A DNA stretch of 60,000 nucleotides from Takakia lepidozioides (taxonomy: Eukaryota > Streptophyta > Takakiopsida > Takakiales > Takakiaceae), in contig CM060734.1 in the NCBI GenBank assembly GCA_030704615.1, positions 33,684,042 to 33,744,041 of the forward strand. Reading direction: 5' to 3'. The notes beneath the pieces were generated by a model, which did no database searches, was not told the DNA's origin, and worked only from the letters and a program-made list of their open reading frames with translations. Below are positions 33,823 to 46,200 of this stretch, one piece after another. The position numbers and the translations under genes were made by a program. Every line of letters begins with the position of its first letter. Within the stretch, counting starts at the first letter, position 1.

Positions 33823-34890
33823 ATGATCCCTGCTACTGCCCGTCGATTGCAAAGGCGGACACAAGTAGAACATGACGATGACAGACTGTGGAAACTACAG
33901 GAAGCGCGAGCAAGAAGACTGGGTCTTCGGAGAATTCTATGTCCATGCAATGCCTGTCATGGTGGGAACTGGCAAACCATTGGCCGGGCTAAGCGTCATC
34001 TGCTTCTGAACTTGCGAGATCCTAACTTACGAGAACTCCCGGTGCATCTCTCTGGATTCTCTTCCCTTTGCAGATGCATACTTTGAAATTATAAGAAACA
34101 GTTCAAATTCCTAGTAGCGGTATTGTTGTAAGGTGTAGAGTATTGTACATGCCCGTTTTCCTATTGCCACGTGGCTATAAAATGGCACGTTCCACATCCA
34201 TTATTGCAAATGAAAAAACTCTCCATCTTATAGTGGACTGACATGTGGCATCTGATATGTACTAAGCAGGAAAACTCTGGAGACGAACATGAGGGGTTTA
34301 GGACGGAAACCAGCCCTGCAGGTGGTCTTGATACCTTGGATCATAATCTTGACATGCTTAGAATGCTCCGGGAGACATTCGCAACTATAGATAATGGGGT
34401 GCAAACTGGTGATGCACATGAGGAAACGGGAGATGGAACACAGGGCCAATGGGACACAGATGGAGTGCCAGAGCAAATTGATGGTGGACTGCAAAGCGAT
34501 GGTGATCGTGGTAGTGCGAGTGCCTTACGTTTTGAGCACGAGGCATCCAGGGCTTTTTATGTAGGGAGTTCTTCCTCTCGATTGTCTGCTACCTTACTGT
34601 TGTTAAATTCTTGTCAAACCCATGGTGTGTCAAACACCTTTGTCGATGAACTCCTTACATTGTTAGGAAGACAACTGTTGCCAGCAGACAATTGCCTGCC
34701 AAAGTCCCACTATGAGGCAAAACAACTCATAATGGAACTCGGGCTTCATTAGGACCATGCTGAGGAGGTCGAGGAGGGTCTGAGTACCAAGAGACCGGCG
34801 AAGAAAAAGTCTGGCGTCTTTATGAACAAGAACCGCAAGCTAGCCTTGGACATGGACAAAGATGTGGGTCGTTTCTTGGAGCAGCACAGG
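33823..34890 (+). pseudogene. CACTA TNP2 transposase, N-terminal part
   Basis: Two open segments. The first (33,823-34,086) reads LRRILCPCNACHGGNWQTIG and RAKRHLL, matching the CPC-x2-C zinc segment at the start of TNP2-associated proteins. The second (34,243-34,752) reads YVGSSSSRLSATLLLLNS, then THGVSNTFVDELLTLL and LLPADNCLPKSHYEAKQLI, a close match to the TNP2 N-terminus ahead of the catalytic domain. A stop follows at once, and the frame beyond it (RPAKKKSGVFMNKNRKL) does not look like TNP2. A GTGAGT donor at 34,891 suggests it was exonised. The catalytic core is missing. Confidence 0.75.
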
Positions 34891-34939
34891 TGAGTACTAT
34901 GCTCAGTCTCCTCATCTGTCTTTGTCGTTAAGTGTTTTG

Positions 34940-37900
34940 CGCTCTGTTGTGGTCAGTCTACACGCAGGTCAGTCTGCTGCTGGTTTCATCATTGTCTGTT
35001 GTGGTTAGTCTTGTCAGTCTAATGAATTGTTCAGCCTGTAGAGTGTTTGGTACCATGTTGACGTCAGTCTGTTCAGTATATGAGGCTTCCCGAAGGATGG
35101 TTTGCTCTGTGCAGGATGGGTGCTCGGTTTGGCAAAGCACATGCTCGACAGTCCGCTTCTTGGCTTTGCCTCTCCCCTGGGAAGCACGGACAGCCGTAGG
35201 TGGGCTGGATAGAGCAGATAAACGCAGCGCTGCCGCCCTACTTCGCAACAGAGGCTGGTCAGCAGGTTTGTTTACACTTGCTGGACCTGTCTTTGCAGCT
35301 TTGTGGGTTGCATGCGTAGAACTGACCCGCGCATCGGGGGGCGTGCTCACCCCCACACCTTTCTTGGTTGTCGATCCCACGTTTGCAACATGGGCGGAAG
35401 ATGTCATGTCCTCAGAAGTAGACAGTCTGCCGATGGAGGGACGAACATCCTGTGAGGTTACCGAGCAAAATGACGAATTAGCCCAATTTCACAATGTGCT
35501 AAAACATAAACAACAGTGCTAAAAGAGGAAATGGCACAACCTGCCCAAGGGGTGAGGGAGCAGACTCCATGTAATCCAGCGCTATACCAGACGGTGTCTT
35601 CGCCGCATGTGGTTCCTTGTCAGTGTGCCTACTAGCATGTTCAGTCTGTTGCTCAATGTGGGCAGTCTGCTCGGCCGCCGGTTCTTCGTCAGTCATTTCG
35701 TCTGTGAACTGTGCAGTCTGCTGGCAACTATGCGGTTCAGTCTCTTCCTCAATGTGGGCAATGTGCTCGGTGGCAGGTCGGTCATCAGTCCTTCCCTCTA
35801 TGAAGTGTGCAATGTGGTGGTCAGGCCGTGCAGTCTGAACTGTGCAGTCAGAGCTCAGCTGTGTAGTCTGCCGCTCCGAGCCATCTTGGTCAGTCCTTCC
35901 ATCTGTGACCTGTGCAGTCTGCTGGTTAGTCTGCGGTTCAGTCTGCTCATCAATGAAGACAGTATGCTGCCCCACCACAGATTGCTCGGCAGTCCTTCCA
36001 TGTGTCCACTGTTCAGTGTGCTGGTCAGTCTGGTGGACAGCCGGCTGGGTGTTCGGATCTCCATGGACTTGGGAAACATCAAGAACATGTATGGAAGACC
36101 CACCGGCAATTGCTTCCTCAGACTCTTCTGTAAGATCTATGATACGGTTTTGCGTTCCCAGATTGAGTTCGGTCACCACGTAAGACTCATCTATGGCTTT
36201 CGCCACTGAGCGCACGAAAACGGGACTAAGCTGGAAGGTCATAGAAGGCAGGCCACGGGGAGCTGGATAAGAATGCTTTACCGGTGACATGATGATGTCG
36301 TCAGTGAATGTGCCTGGGGGAAAAATGGACTCGGTCAAAACACTCATACTGGCAGATCCAAAAACATGTTGTTGGGAACTCATCAGAAATTCGTCCACAG
36401 GGTCCCGGTGAGGCCAGTGCATCTGAGTCTGTTGCACAATCCAGGGAACAGACTGGCTGTTAGTCTCTTGGATAGTCTGCTTGGCCATCTGCTGAGTGGG
36501 TTCACCAGTGTGCTGCACAGTCTGCTGAGGGGCAATCTGCTGGCTGGATTCGTCGGTCTGCTGCACGGTCTGTTGTACAGTTTGCTGAGGGGCAGTCTGG
36601 TGGCCATGTTTGCTGGTCTGCTGCACAGTCGGCTGAGAGGCAGTCTGTTGGCCGATCTGTTCTCCGGTCTGCTGCAAAGTCTGCAAAGTTCGCTGCCCGC
36701 TCAGTACTGTTTGCACATACTGAGTATGTGTGTGCGGGGCAGTCTGCTGGGAGTGATCCGGCCTATTATCTGGGACGGTCTGGTGCACATGCTCGGTTTC
36801 CAGCACTTAGGGCAGTCTGCCCACATGTGTCGTGGGGAATATGTTGTTCGACATTCTTGTGGCCAGTCTGTTGGACAGTCTCTCGAACTCCTTGTAAAGC
36901 CAGGACAAGGTCCCTTGCACCTCTGGCAAAAGAGTCGAAAGCAGCCTGCACTTGCTTGTCTCCCAGATCAACTCACCCTGCAACACATGTTTATGCAAAT
37001 GTGAACTTCTAAAAAAGTTGGCAAAAGAAATTGAGCTGAAACACGAAAGTTGCCCATAACATTTTACCTTCCAAGAGATTTCCGATGAGGCCAATGTCCT
37101 GATTTGCCGGCACAGGCATGCTCCATCGAGATGAGCAATGGCACCGATGCGGTCTTCAGTTGGGATCCCACACCACAGGACTTTGAAGACATTGGGATTC
37201 TGCAAAACAATGTCGAATACTGCTCGCTCCATCACCAATGCAAACCAGTGCAATGCGTCATCCACCACAAAACTTCTGTGAATGGTCTGTTCCATGGAGT
37301 AAGTCCATCCTCAAACTATGCAGATCCTTCATCAACTTGTTGTATGAGCGGAAATGCCAAATTGCATCCATCTGTGTTGTAGGAAGGAAGCTGCCATGCG
37401 CTCAAAGTCCTCCTCAGTCAATCCGAACAAGTGTTTTCTTCGCACCCCAAAGGTTGGATGTGCCATAGGCATATGTTTGAGGTCTTCAGGCCGTGGGTCA
37501 TCCATGAGAATCAGCTGCACAAGTAGAGGCGGCGCATTTTGGTCGCTTGTGGCTTCAATGGCAACAGCAGAGGCGGCTTCTAGAACATGGTTGGCTTCCT
37601 CAATATAAAACTCCATGGAATAATGAAAGGGTACAAATGACCACCGGCGGTCCGCAACAATCCGGTGGAGCTCATTATGCCAATCCAAATGGGGATTAAT
37701 TTCTCCCACCCTAAGCCGGGGAAGTGTGAGTTCTTCAGCTCCGGGTCAAATTACCAGTGATGGCGATCGCCAAACTGCAAAAAACGCCGTGCTATGTGAG
37801 AGAAAAGCAGTCTGCTGGTCCGCAGTCTGTTGGATGACAGGACTTCCCATTGGCATGGGCTGCATGATGGGCTCCTGGAGAGGAGTCTGCAGGATGACAG

Positions 37901-39525
37901 GTGCTCGTTGGAGTCTGCTCCGTTGGAGTCTGCTGGATGACAGCCTGCTGAACGGGAGTCTGCTGGATGACAGCCTGCTGAACGGGAGTCTGCTGGATGA
38001 CAGCCTGCTGAATGGGAGTCTGCTGGATGGCAGACTCGGCTGTCCCAGATGCATTACCCCCCGATGCGTCTTGAATATGTAATGCCGCTATAGGAGCAGA
38101 TGACCCAGGATACTTCAATAATATGTACTCTCGCACGCGGTCCACTTCTGCACGCACTGCAGTCGCTTGTAAAGGAGCATCATTGCTAGGTATCCGCCAA
38201 GCCTGAATGGCCCTACGAATAGAAACACGTTCATCCTGGTACACGGCAGAGAACTTGGACGTCAAAAACATGGACGTGGACTCTATATTCACCTCATGCA
38301 GCGGACTGGACTCACACACTAGCAGACTGTAACGTGCGTACGTAGGGTGGAGGCAACTAGTAGACTATACCAGTGGACTGGACCAGCGCACTGACAAACG
38401 AACTCAATAAGTAATGCAGCGATATAAAACAGACTAACTGACGAGCGGAGTGAGCCAACGGACTAAGGAGAGAACGCAGCGGACTGACCAGACTGAATAG
38501 GCAACGTGACCCCGATGATGGACTCAAATAGCACAGAGAAGAGACTGGGCGGTCAGACTGACCATTACCTCCTCTACTTCATCATCGTCATCTTCATCTT
38601 CAAAGTTGTTCGACCAGTTCTGTTCCGCCTGTCGGATGAATGTGCGTAGCAGACCTGACTGGGCAACTCTGTAGAAATAATGGAAGAAGTCTGGATCCCC
38701 AATTGGTGGGCACTCTGGTGGGAAAAGCCCAAAGTCAACGAGGCGCAATGTGCCAGGGCAGACTGGCCCTTCAGTGCTATGTTGAGTTTTTGGTTTTGAC
38801 CCTAAACCGATGGCATGGGTCGCGATATTTGTGTGAGTCTGCTGCCGAGTCTGGTCAGGCAAGTCAATGTCCACTGGACTTGTCACCCCTTCCAGGCCTT
38901 GAGCAGATTCACTTTCAATATCAGTACTGATGGTGTGGGTCTGCCGCCCAGGACGGGGTTCAGTCTGTTGCATGGATTTTGCCCTTGCCTCGCAAGCAGA
39001 CCTTGCAGCCTTCTTTTTGTTTTGCCTCTCCTTTTTTTGGGCCCCATCACTCAGTTTACGTTTTCTGGGAGCGTCCGGCGTTCCTTGCACTTGCAAATCC
39101 TCCATTGACGGGCCACCACAATGGAAACCATACTGTGCGCGCACTTCGTCTAATTCCAAAGTGCGGGGGTCAAGCACTGATCCGCGCAAGCGCATTGTGG
39201 CCTCTTTGACAATCGACATTTCTTTCAGTATCGGCCAGGGTTTGAAATCTCGTGGAATCATTGCAACAGTCTCCTTGCAACCCGTGTCAACACAATGCCG
39301 ATTTAGTTGGATTTTGTCCTTGATAACCTCTTCACAGAAGGGACAGAAGAGCTTGTCCTTCTGCCAATTCGAGTTTTTGGGCTTCCGGGCGCGGAGGTCT
39401 ACAAATGCTTCCACTATTTTATGATCAAACTCGTCTGGTGAGTACTTGTACCTTCGCTCCTTCTTCAGTATGGTTTGGTGCACAAAATCCACCCAGTCCG
39501 CTCCACCCTTTTCACAAGCATCCTC
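34940..39525 (-). CDS. Gln-Gln-Thr-rich multi-exon protein, unknown
   Basis: Not a recognised family. Likely exons: 39525-38549 (start MEDACEKGGADWVDF), 38319-37792, about 37715-37335, about 37285-37070, 36970-35530 and 35452-34958. The first exon has a CPFCEEVIKDKIQLNRHC segment that could be a single zinc finger, a basic stretch (RKRKLSDGAQKKERQNKKK) and an acidic end at a GTAATG donor. The second contains IQQTPVQQAV repeats. The middle exons have ordinary composition (FYIEEANHVLEAASAVAIEA; ERAVFDIVLQNPNVFKVL). The long fifth exon is a run of QQT, QQTV and HQT units. Exon joins were judged from GT-AG sites by eye and at least one (upstream of 37,715) lacks a clear acceptor, so the gene may be broken. 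All repeats read as the motif CAGTCTGCTG on the plus strand, which also occurs outside the exons. Confidence 0.4.
36420..36720. repeat. CAGTCTGCTG-rich coding repeat
   Basis: Imperfect tandem array of CAGTCTG(C/T)TG units at 10-40 bp spacing within the fifth exon. On the minus strand these are CAG CAG ACT, encoding Gln-Gln-Thr. Similar units continue at lower density from 34,950 to 36,420 and up to 36,830. Confidence 0.85.
37915..38040. repeat. 30 bp minisatellite
   Basis: About four copies of a 30 bp unit containing GAGTCTGCTGGATGACAGCC and then TGCTGAACGG. The period is a multiple of three, so it encodes a 10-residue repeat (IQQTPVQQAV) on the minus strand. It uses the same CAGTCTG core as the wider region. 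Confidence 0.9.
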
Positions 39526-40849
39526 CATCGCTGCAGAATGAAACGAAGGTGCAAGGACAATGAGTGACAGAGCGACAGATAGAAGTCCTATGAAAAGACT
39601 CACCCTAAGCAAGAAGAGGACACAGAATGGAATGGAAACACCGCAGCAAGTGAGAACCTCACCGAGCCGATGAACTTCGAGTTGTTACGAAGGCGAGCGT
39701 GTTTGCGACGCTTCGCGGCTCACCGCGACTCTCCACAACTAGGGAAGAACGGTTGTCTTTCGTTACGGTGATGGAAACGCAAAGAGGAAAACAAAATAGT
39801 GCAAAACTGTGTGAAGAAACAGGCGCAAAGAGAATGGAGTCGATCGCACAGGGAACATGAGAAGAAAGTAGAAGTAGAAGGAGGAAAGCGGGCATGGCAC
39901 TGCCAACGTGTCGTGATTTCACAGGCGCCAACTATCCGCCGTCATCGCATTGAATACGTCCACCGAACGAACGCATCGTACTAAATTCATCCACGGTCCT
40001 TGCAAGTGCAGTAGACTCATTTCCCATCGGGCCGAGAGTCCACCGGACCGCCAGTCCAGCGGACTATTTGCTTTGCTGAGGCGAAGCGGCTTCATATTGG
40101 AGGCACTTCCCTGCCAGCGGAATGAAGACAAAAGAGAGTGAGGGGAGAACAGGAAAGTCGAACACACCCATTGCAAACAGACTTGCGGCACAACAGACTG
40201 ATGCATGCACAGTCCAACAGACTGATATCCATAGAGGAGAACTGTCCAGCAGACGGACGTTTCGCCAGATTGGCGGGAGAACAAACCAAAAGACTGACCG
40301 GAGGGAAAATAAGAAGTCAAACAGACTTAGTGCAACAGACTTCCGACACAACAGACTGACAAATTCACAAGTGCAACAGACTGATATCCCAACAGACGGA
40401 CTTCCAGCAGACCGCCTCCAAATTGACTGTTATGCACGCGATAAGAGGAATATCCGGAGCACTGACTGGCCAGCGGACTCACAGTGAACAGACTCGCGAC
40501 ACAACGGACCTCAAACATCCACGTGCATTTGCAGATGCAATTGTCTCAGCCTGGTCCGTCTCCTGGCAAATGCGACAATGTACCGATTCTGCACCTACTC
40601 CTGTCGTGGCTCAGACATCTGCATTCAGCAGGTGCGTGTGGATGTTTGAGGACCTTACGACTGGATGGTGTTCCGTGACGACTCGAATTGCTTTTTTGTG
40701 CTGCCATCCCTTATATAATACCATGTGGATCCATCACAAAGCTGGGTTTCTTCAGATTCTGCACCCTTTTCCACAACTTATGCACGACGGATGCAAGCCG
40801 CTATACTTGGTCACATAAACAGTCCCATCGTCCGATATGAAATCTGCAA
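39526..40849. other. Noncoding, CAGACTG-motif rich
   Basis: Upstream region of the QQT-rich gene with no gene of its own recognised. From 40,020 to 40,500 the motifs ACAGACTG, GCGGACTG and CAGACGGAC recur at least a dozen times. Their orientation is opposite to the motif in the exons. The same inverted orientation fills 38,290-38,560, which lies between the first two exons. The remainder (40,560-40,850) is unassigned. Confidence 0.6.
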
Positions 40850-41661
40850 TACACGCCCCCATGTGCATACGCTTCCACCATTTTTGCGCCCATGTTACCC
40901 ATGGGTTCCTTTAACGAACTAAACTTGTGAAGGCTCTCATGAGGGATGCAGTACGAAGGGGCTAAACGTATCATGACGGATCACAAGCAAAGGACGTTAT
41001 CGACGACAAATGTCCGCATTTTCCATATTTATGACATAGAACCAAAACATAAAACGAAGGTTCCCGAAAGCACAACAAGAAGACAAAAATAGTGGAAGCA
41101 TATGCACAATGGTGGCTGTAGTGCCGAGACAGTCCTATCATGTCCAAGCACACGCTTCATCATCATCATGAACATCGCGCGCAAAAGAGGAACAGTCGCG
41201 TGCATGGAAACGCCTACCGCAACATCGGACAACAAACAGCTGTAAAAAGAGAGCGGCCGGGATTTGGGGGGAAGATCATTGCCATTTTTGCAGCCCTAAA
41301 AATGGAGGGCTCGGATGGGTTATGGGAATGGACGGTGGCAATCCTGCGCCGTCAGCGGACTGGATGGCAGCGGACTGGCGGGCAAACTGGCGGACTGGCA
41401 GACTGCTGGGCAGCGGACTGGCCAGCACCGGACTGGCGGGCAGACTGGCGGACTGGCAGACTCCTGGGCAGCCGACTGGCCAGCACCGGACTGACAGACT
41501 GGAGGGCAGCAGACTCATGGGCGGGGGACTGGCCGCGCCCGCGGCTGGGCGACCGCGCGCAGCGGCGGGCGGGGCGGGCGGGGTGCTGGGGAGCCGGGCG
41601 TCCGTGCGGCCACATCGCACATGCCCATTGAAGACCCTATTATCTTAAAATGAGAGGCGTT
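40850..41661 (+). repeat. Long inverted repeat, left arm
   Basis: Inverse complement of 50,117-50,916 at moderate identity. Anchors: ACACGCCCCCATGTGCATAC near 40,852; AATAGTGGAAGCATATGCAC at about 41,089; ATGGAGGGCTCGGATGGG near 41,300; a GC-rich CGCAGCGGCGGGCGG block near 41,558; and GACCCTATTATCTTAAAATG at 41,635. The arm ends about 50 bp before the gypsy LTR. It contains no gene. Long divergent arms around unrelated content are typical of MULE-type or foldback transposons. Confidence 0.8.
41350..41520. repeat. 66 bp GC-rich tandem repeat
   Basis: About 2.5 copies of a unit near 66 bp built from GGACTGGCGGGCA, GGCGGACTGGCAGACT and CTGGCCAGCACC. It carries the same (C/G)(A/G)GACTG core as the neighbouring QQT-rich region and sits within the left arm of the long inverted repeat. 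Confidence 0.85.
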
Positions 41662-41709
41662 CAGCTTTCATTGTATATTTTCAGATATATAGTGACCAAT
41701 CACTATTTG

Positions 41710-43111
41710 TGTTGCGCACCTCACTTCGGTAAGCTCCCCTTCAAGTCATAGTTACTCGCTTTGATGCGCGCGCCTAACTCCCTAACTGGCCGCCGGGCCA
41801 ACTCGGAGCTTTGGCTACTCACCGGGACATAACGGTCACCCTTTGCTCCTCCAAAAGACCCTCCACCAATTTGGGCCTAGTGGAAATTCCCTTTGGTAGA
41901 TGGCAGTCCGGAATAGCTCCCCACTCCTTGGTCATTCTCCGGCTCGCTCGCTCACTTAAGTCTAGTTTTTGGTCACCCACGGGCTTGCACCGTTCTCGGG
42001 GTTACTACTCCCTATATATACTTCTGTGACTGTCCGCGGGGGTTTCACAAACAACACCGTCTTTTTATAGCGAACCACCACGAAGACCCTCAACTCCCGG
42101 TGATGAGTCGCGGTGAGTCTTGGCCCACCCACCACGGCCCCATTGGACCGTGATGAGTCCCAAGACTCCCCACGACTCCCACCACAAGGTCTCCGCCCCA
42201 TGGTGAGTCATATGCTACCCCCACTAAGACCCACTAAGCTACCACCACCCCTCGTGGACCCACCCCCACCGCAACCCAGTGTGCGGGGCTCCACCTAGTG
42301 AGCGCCTCTGCCTCCTTGAGTGCCTTGGGCACTCAAGGGTGCTTCGGCCCCCGTACCTATTGTTGTCACCGCCCCCACCACAGGGGTAGCCCCTCTTGTG
42401 TCCCGACCCCCTGCCCTCAAGGCAAGAGGCCGCGACACACACCCCTACTAACAGGGAGTCGATGTCCTCTTCAACTTGTCCATTTTGTATAAACGAACAT
42501 CCAAGTTGTGGTGTCCCACATCAAGGAGTTTGTTTCCGTACCATGGCATCCCATGGCAAAGAACCAAACCCCCACTTGACTCAACTCTCCACTAGCTAGT
42601 TCGGCCGACTTCCTCCAAGTCCCGGCCAAGGGTGGAGCCTCTCGAGCTCCACCCAGTGCACTCTTCTTGGCCCACTCCAAGACCAAGGAACGATCCTCCC
42701 CGAGGATCGAATCGCCTTACTGCAACAACACTGCTTGCGACCGCTCATGATGCCACTTTTGGCATCACCTTGAGCAAGGGTTCATCTTGAACCCTTTTTG
42801 ACTAGGAAGATAACCTTGAACCAACCGTACGCCCCAATCACTACAATTGGATCCGCCTTGGAATGCTGGCCTGAGGTACGGGAACTCGCCGAAGCCGCAC
42901 TACGACTTCGTCCCGAGGTTACACGATTATAGTACGTGAACGGAAGCATATAGCTTCCACGTTAATTCGCACTACAAGACAACCCCCTCGGTAGCGCAGT
43001 TATAGTACGCGCACGCGCCAGGTGCACACTAGCACGTGAACTCCCAAAGAAGGTGCAAGTTTCCTTGCCCCTTGGATGGGAGTCACCCGGTTTCGGCACT
43101 GCACAAACACA
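41710..43111 (-). repeat. Gypsy 3' LTR
   Basis: Starts TGTTGCGCACCTCAC and ends near GCACAAACACA. A purine-rich tract on the minus strand lies just inside (near 43,135). Contains a CCTATATATACT sequence (42,011), a plausible TATA box, which is also present in the other LTR copies. Confidence 0.85.
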
Positions 43112-43282
43112 CGATTAATCCAACTTACCTCTCCCACTTTTGTAAGCTAGCATGCATTCTACACACTAGCCAACCATACCATGCATCACCATTCCAAACA
43201 AAATAGGAAGCACAACATTTGGAAACCATTTCATTTATAACAAAATTTGTACAACACAAGTTTTTGCAATCGGATTCCTGAG

Positions 43283-46200
43283 CTAGCTAAGCCGGACTAA
43301 GCATGCATTTCTTCCTCCCCCACGCTCCAAGGTTGATGTCTCCATCAACGCTTCTTCCGCTTTTGAGGTCGCCCTTCGAAAGCTGTAACCGCCTCGGATG
43401 CGTTTCCCATTTCTGAGGCACGCACCTAAGTTGCCTCCACTTGATGATAGCCATTCCATTTCACACTCCGTTTCTCGATTCTTGAACCTCCTCGACTTAA
43501 GCACTGCCTCCACCTCGTACTTAGGTTCATTTTCATGATCTAACAGCACAGGTGGCGGACGCAACACTTGATGCCGATTCGGACGTGCTTCATCTTTGAA
43601 GTAAGGCTTCAAAAAGGAGACATGGAATACCGGATGCACCTTGTTGTTTGCCGACAGCTCCAATTCATACACATCCTCATTCATAACCTTCCGGATGCGA
43701 AAGGGCCTCGCATACGGAGGTACAAACTTCGGACTCACTTCCGGAGGTAGTCAAAAATTCTTGATGTTCAACCAGACCTCCGTGCCTGCCTCAAACTTAA
43801 CTTCCCTCCGCTTCCAATTTGTCTGTCGCTCATACTGTTTCCTAGCTTTGGCAATGTTGTACTTTGCGAGCTTCAACAAACGCTCACGTTCTTCCAACAC
43901 CGCTGCTGCTGCCGGTTCCTCAACGTCCTGGGCGGCCCAACTTGTCGGCACTAGAGGTGCTTTTCCATAGACCAATACGAAAGGGGAAACTCCCGTTGCG
44001 GAGTGTTTTGTGTTATTATAACAAAACTCTGCCGCATCCAAGTGCTCCACCCAGTCCGATTGGTCTGCCGACACGTAATTCCGCAAGATCTACTTTATTA
44101 CGGAATTCACCCTTTCCGTTTGGTCGTTCGTTGTAGGTCGGAAGGCGGTGCTCATCTTCAGCCTCATCCCCATTTTCTTCCAAAGTGCCCTCCAAAATTT
44201 ACTTGTAAACTTTAGATCGCGGTCCGAGACAATATTCTTCGGGAGTCCATGATGCTTGAAGACGTGGGTGAAGTAAAGTCGCCCCGTCTCCTGCGCCGTC
44301 GCTGTCTCCTTGGTGGGGATGAAATGACCCATTTTACTGAATCTATCCACCACCACCATGATTGCGTCGAATCCTTTTGACAACGGCATAGCAGTCATGA
44401 AATCCATCGAGACACTTTCCCAAGACCCCTCTGGAATAGGCAGGGGTTGTAATAGCCCCGCTTGCTTTTTGTAGTCACTCCGGTTTTGTTGGCATGTGGC
44501 GCATGTCTTGACATACTCGTCGGCCTTCTCCCTCAGTTTGGGCCAGAAATACTTTTTCTTAAAGAGTGCCGCAGTGCGTTTGGCTCCGCCATGGCCCGCA
44601 AGCGGGCCATCGTGACACTCTCTCAAGAGACTATCTCTGATCTCTCCCTTCGGCATGTAGAGGCGCTTTTGCTTGTACCGGAGTAGTCCATTGTGCAAGA
44701 GGAACTGCGATTTAACTCCCATTCTCAAGTCCCGCATCACGGACTTCGTCATCTCATCCTTCCTATAAGCCTTCCGGATCTTCCTTTGGAGCGTCGTCTC
44801 GCCTCTGTACACCAACATAAGCTGCTGCTTTCTACTTAAGGCATCGGCCACCACATTGTCCCGTCCCAGTTTGTAGTGGATATACGTCGAACACCGCCAA
44901 AGTGTCTTGCCACCTAAGTTGTTTTGGGGACAACTTAGGCTGCGTGGCAAAATACTTCACCGTAACATTGTCCGTGAACACTTTCACCGGGTTGGAACCA
45001 ACATAGTGGCGCCAAAGCTCCAGGCAATGCACCACCGCCTTCATTTCTTTCTCGTGCGTAGGCCACCTTCACTCCACTTCATTCAGTTTCTTACTTTCGT
45101 AAGCCACTGGTCATCCATCCTGCATGAACACACCCCCAATTGCGAAGTCCGACGCATATGTATGAATCTCAAATGGACGGTCGAACTCCGAGATTTTCAG
45201 GACTGGAGCTTCCGCCATCCGCTGCTTCAACTCGGCAAAAGCTTGGCCACAAAAGGTGTTCCATACCCATACCTTGGATTTACACAGAAGGTCCGACAGC
45301 GACCCCGCGATCTTGGCAAAATTTCTCACATACTTTTGGTAATAGGAGGCGAGTCCTAGGAAGGATCGCACTCCCGGGACCAAAGTCGGAGGCTCCCAGT
45401 CCAAGATCGCCCTCACCTTTTTGTTATCCATTTTGATCCCATCTTGTGTAATCACATGCCTAGGAACTCCACTTTTGTGACCCCGAATTCGCACTTTGAA
45501 GCCTTGGCGTACAGCTTCTCTTCCTGCACTTTCTGGAACATCTTTTTGAGGTGCTCCAGGTACTCTTCCTTCGTTTTCAAGTACACCAAGATGTCGTCGA
45601 TGTACACAATCACAAAGTTATCCAACCACTCTTGGAAAAGGCTCTTCATTAGCATGCTAAAGGTCGCGCGTGCGTTGGTGAGCCCAAAAAGCATTACCAA
45701 GAACTCATATGAACCATATCTTATCTTGCACGTGGTCTTCTCCTCATCTCCTTTCGCCACTCGTATTTGATGGTAGCCGGAGCGCAAATCGATCCGGCTG
45801 AAATACTTCGCTCCTGCCAACCGATTGAAGAGGTCGTCGATCCTTGACAAAGGGTACCGGTTTTTGATAGTCACCTTATTCATAGCCTTGTAATCGACAC
45901 ACATCCGCAGCATCCCATCTTTTTTGTCTGCAAATAGCACCGGGGCTCCGTACGGTGACTTACTCGGCCGGATGTACCCCTTTGACATTAGATCGTTGAG
46001 CTGAGCCTTCAGCTCGACCAACTCTCTGTGGCTCAACCGGTAGGGCGCCTTGGCAGGCGGCTCCGATCCCGGTAGCACCTCAATCTTATGGTCAACTCCT
46101 CTTCGCGGTGGCAAGCTGCTTGGTAAATCCTCTGGCATCACATCCTGGTATTTCTCCAAGATCCCCTTGATCCAATCTGGGCTCGGCTCCCTATCGACTT

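Noticed and set aside
35607-37004. Long plus-strand Ser/Cys/Val/Leu-rich frames between 35.6 and 37.0 kb
   Set aside because: They are the antisense of the QQT-coding repeats on the minus strand.
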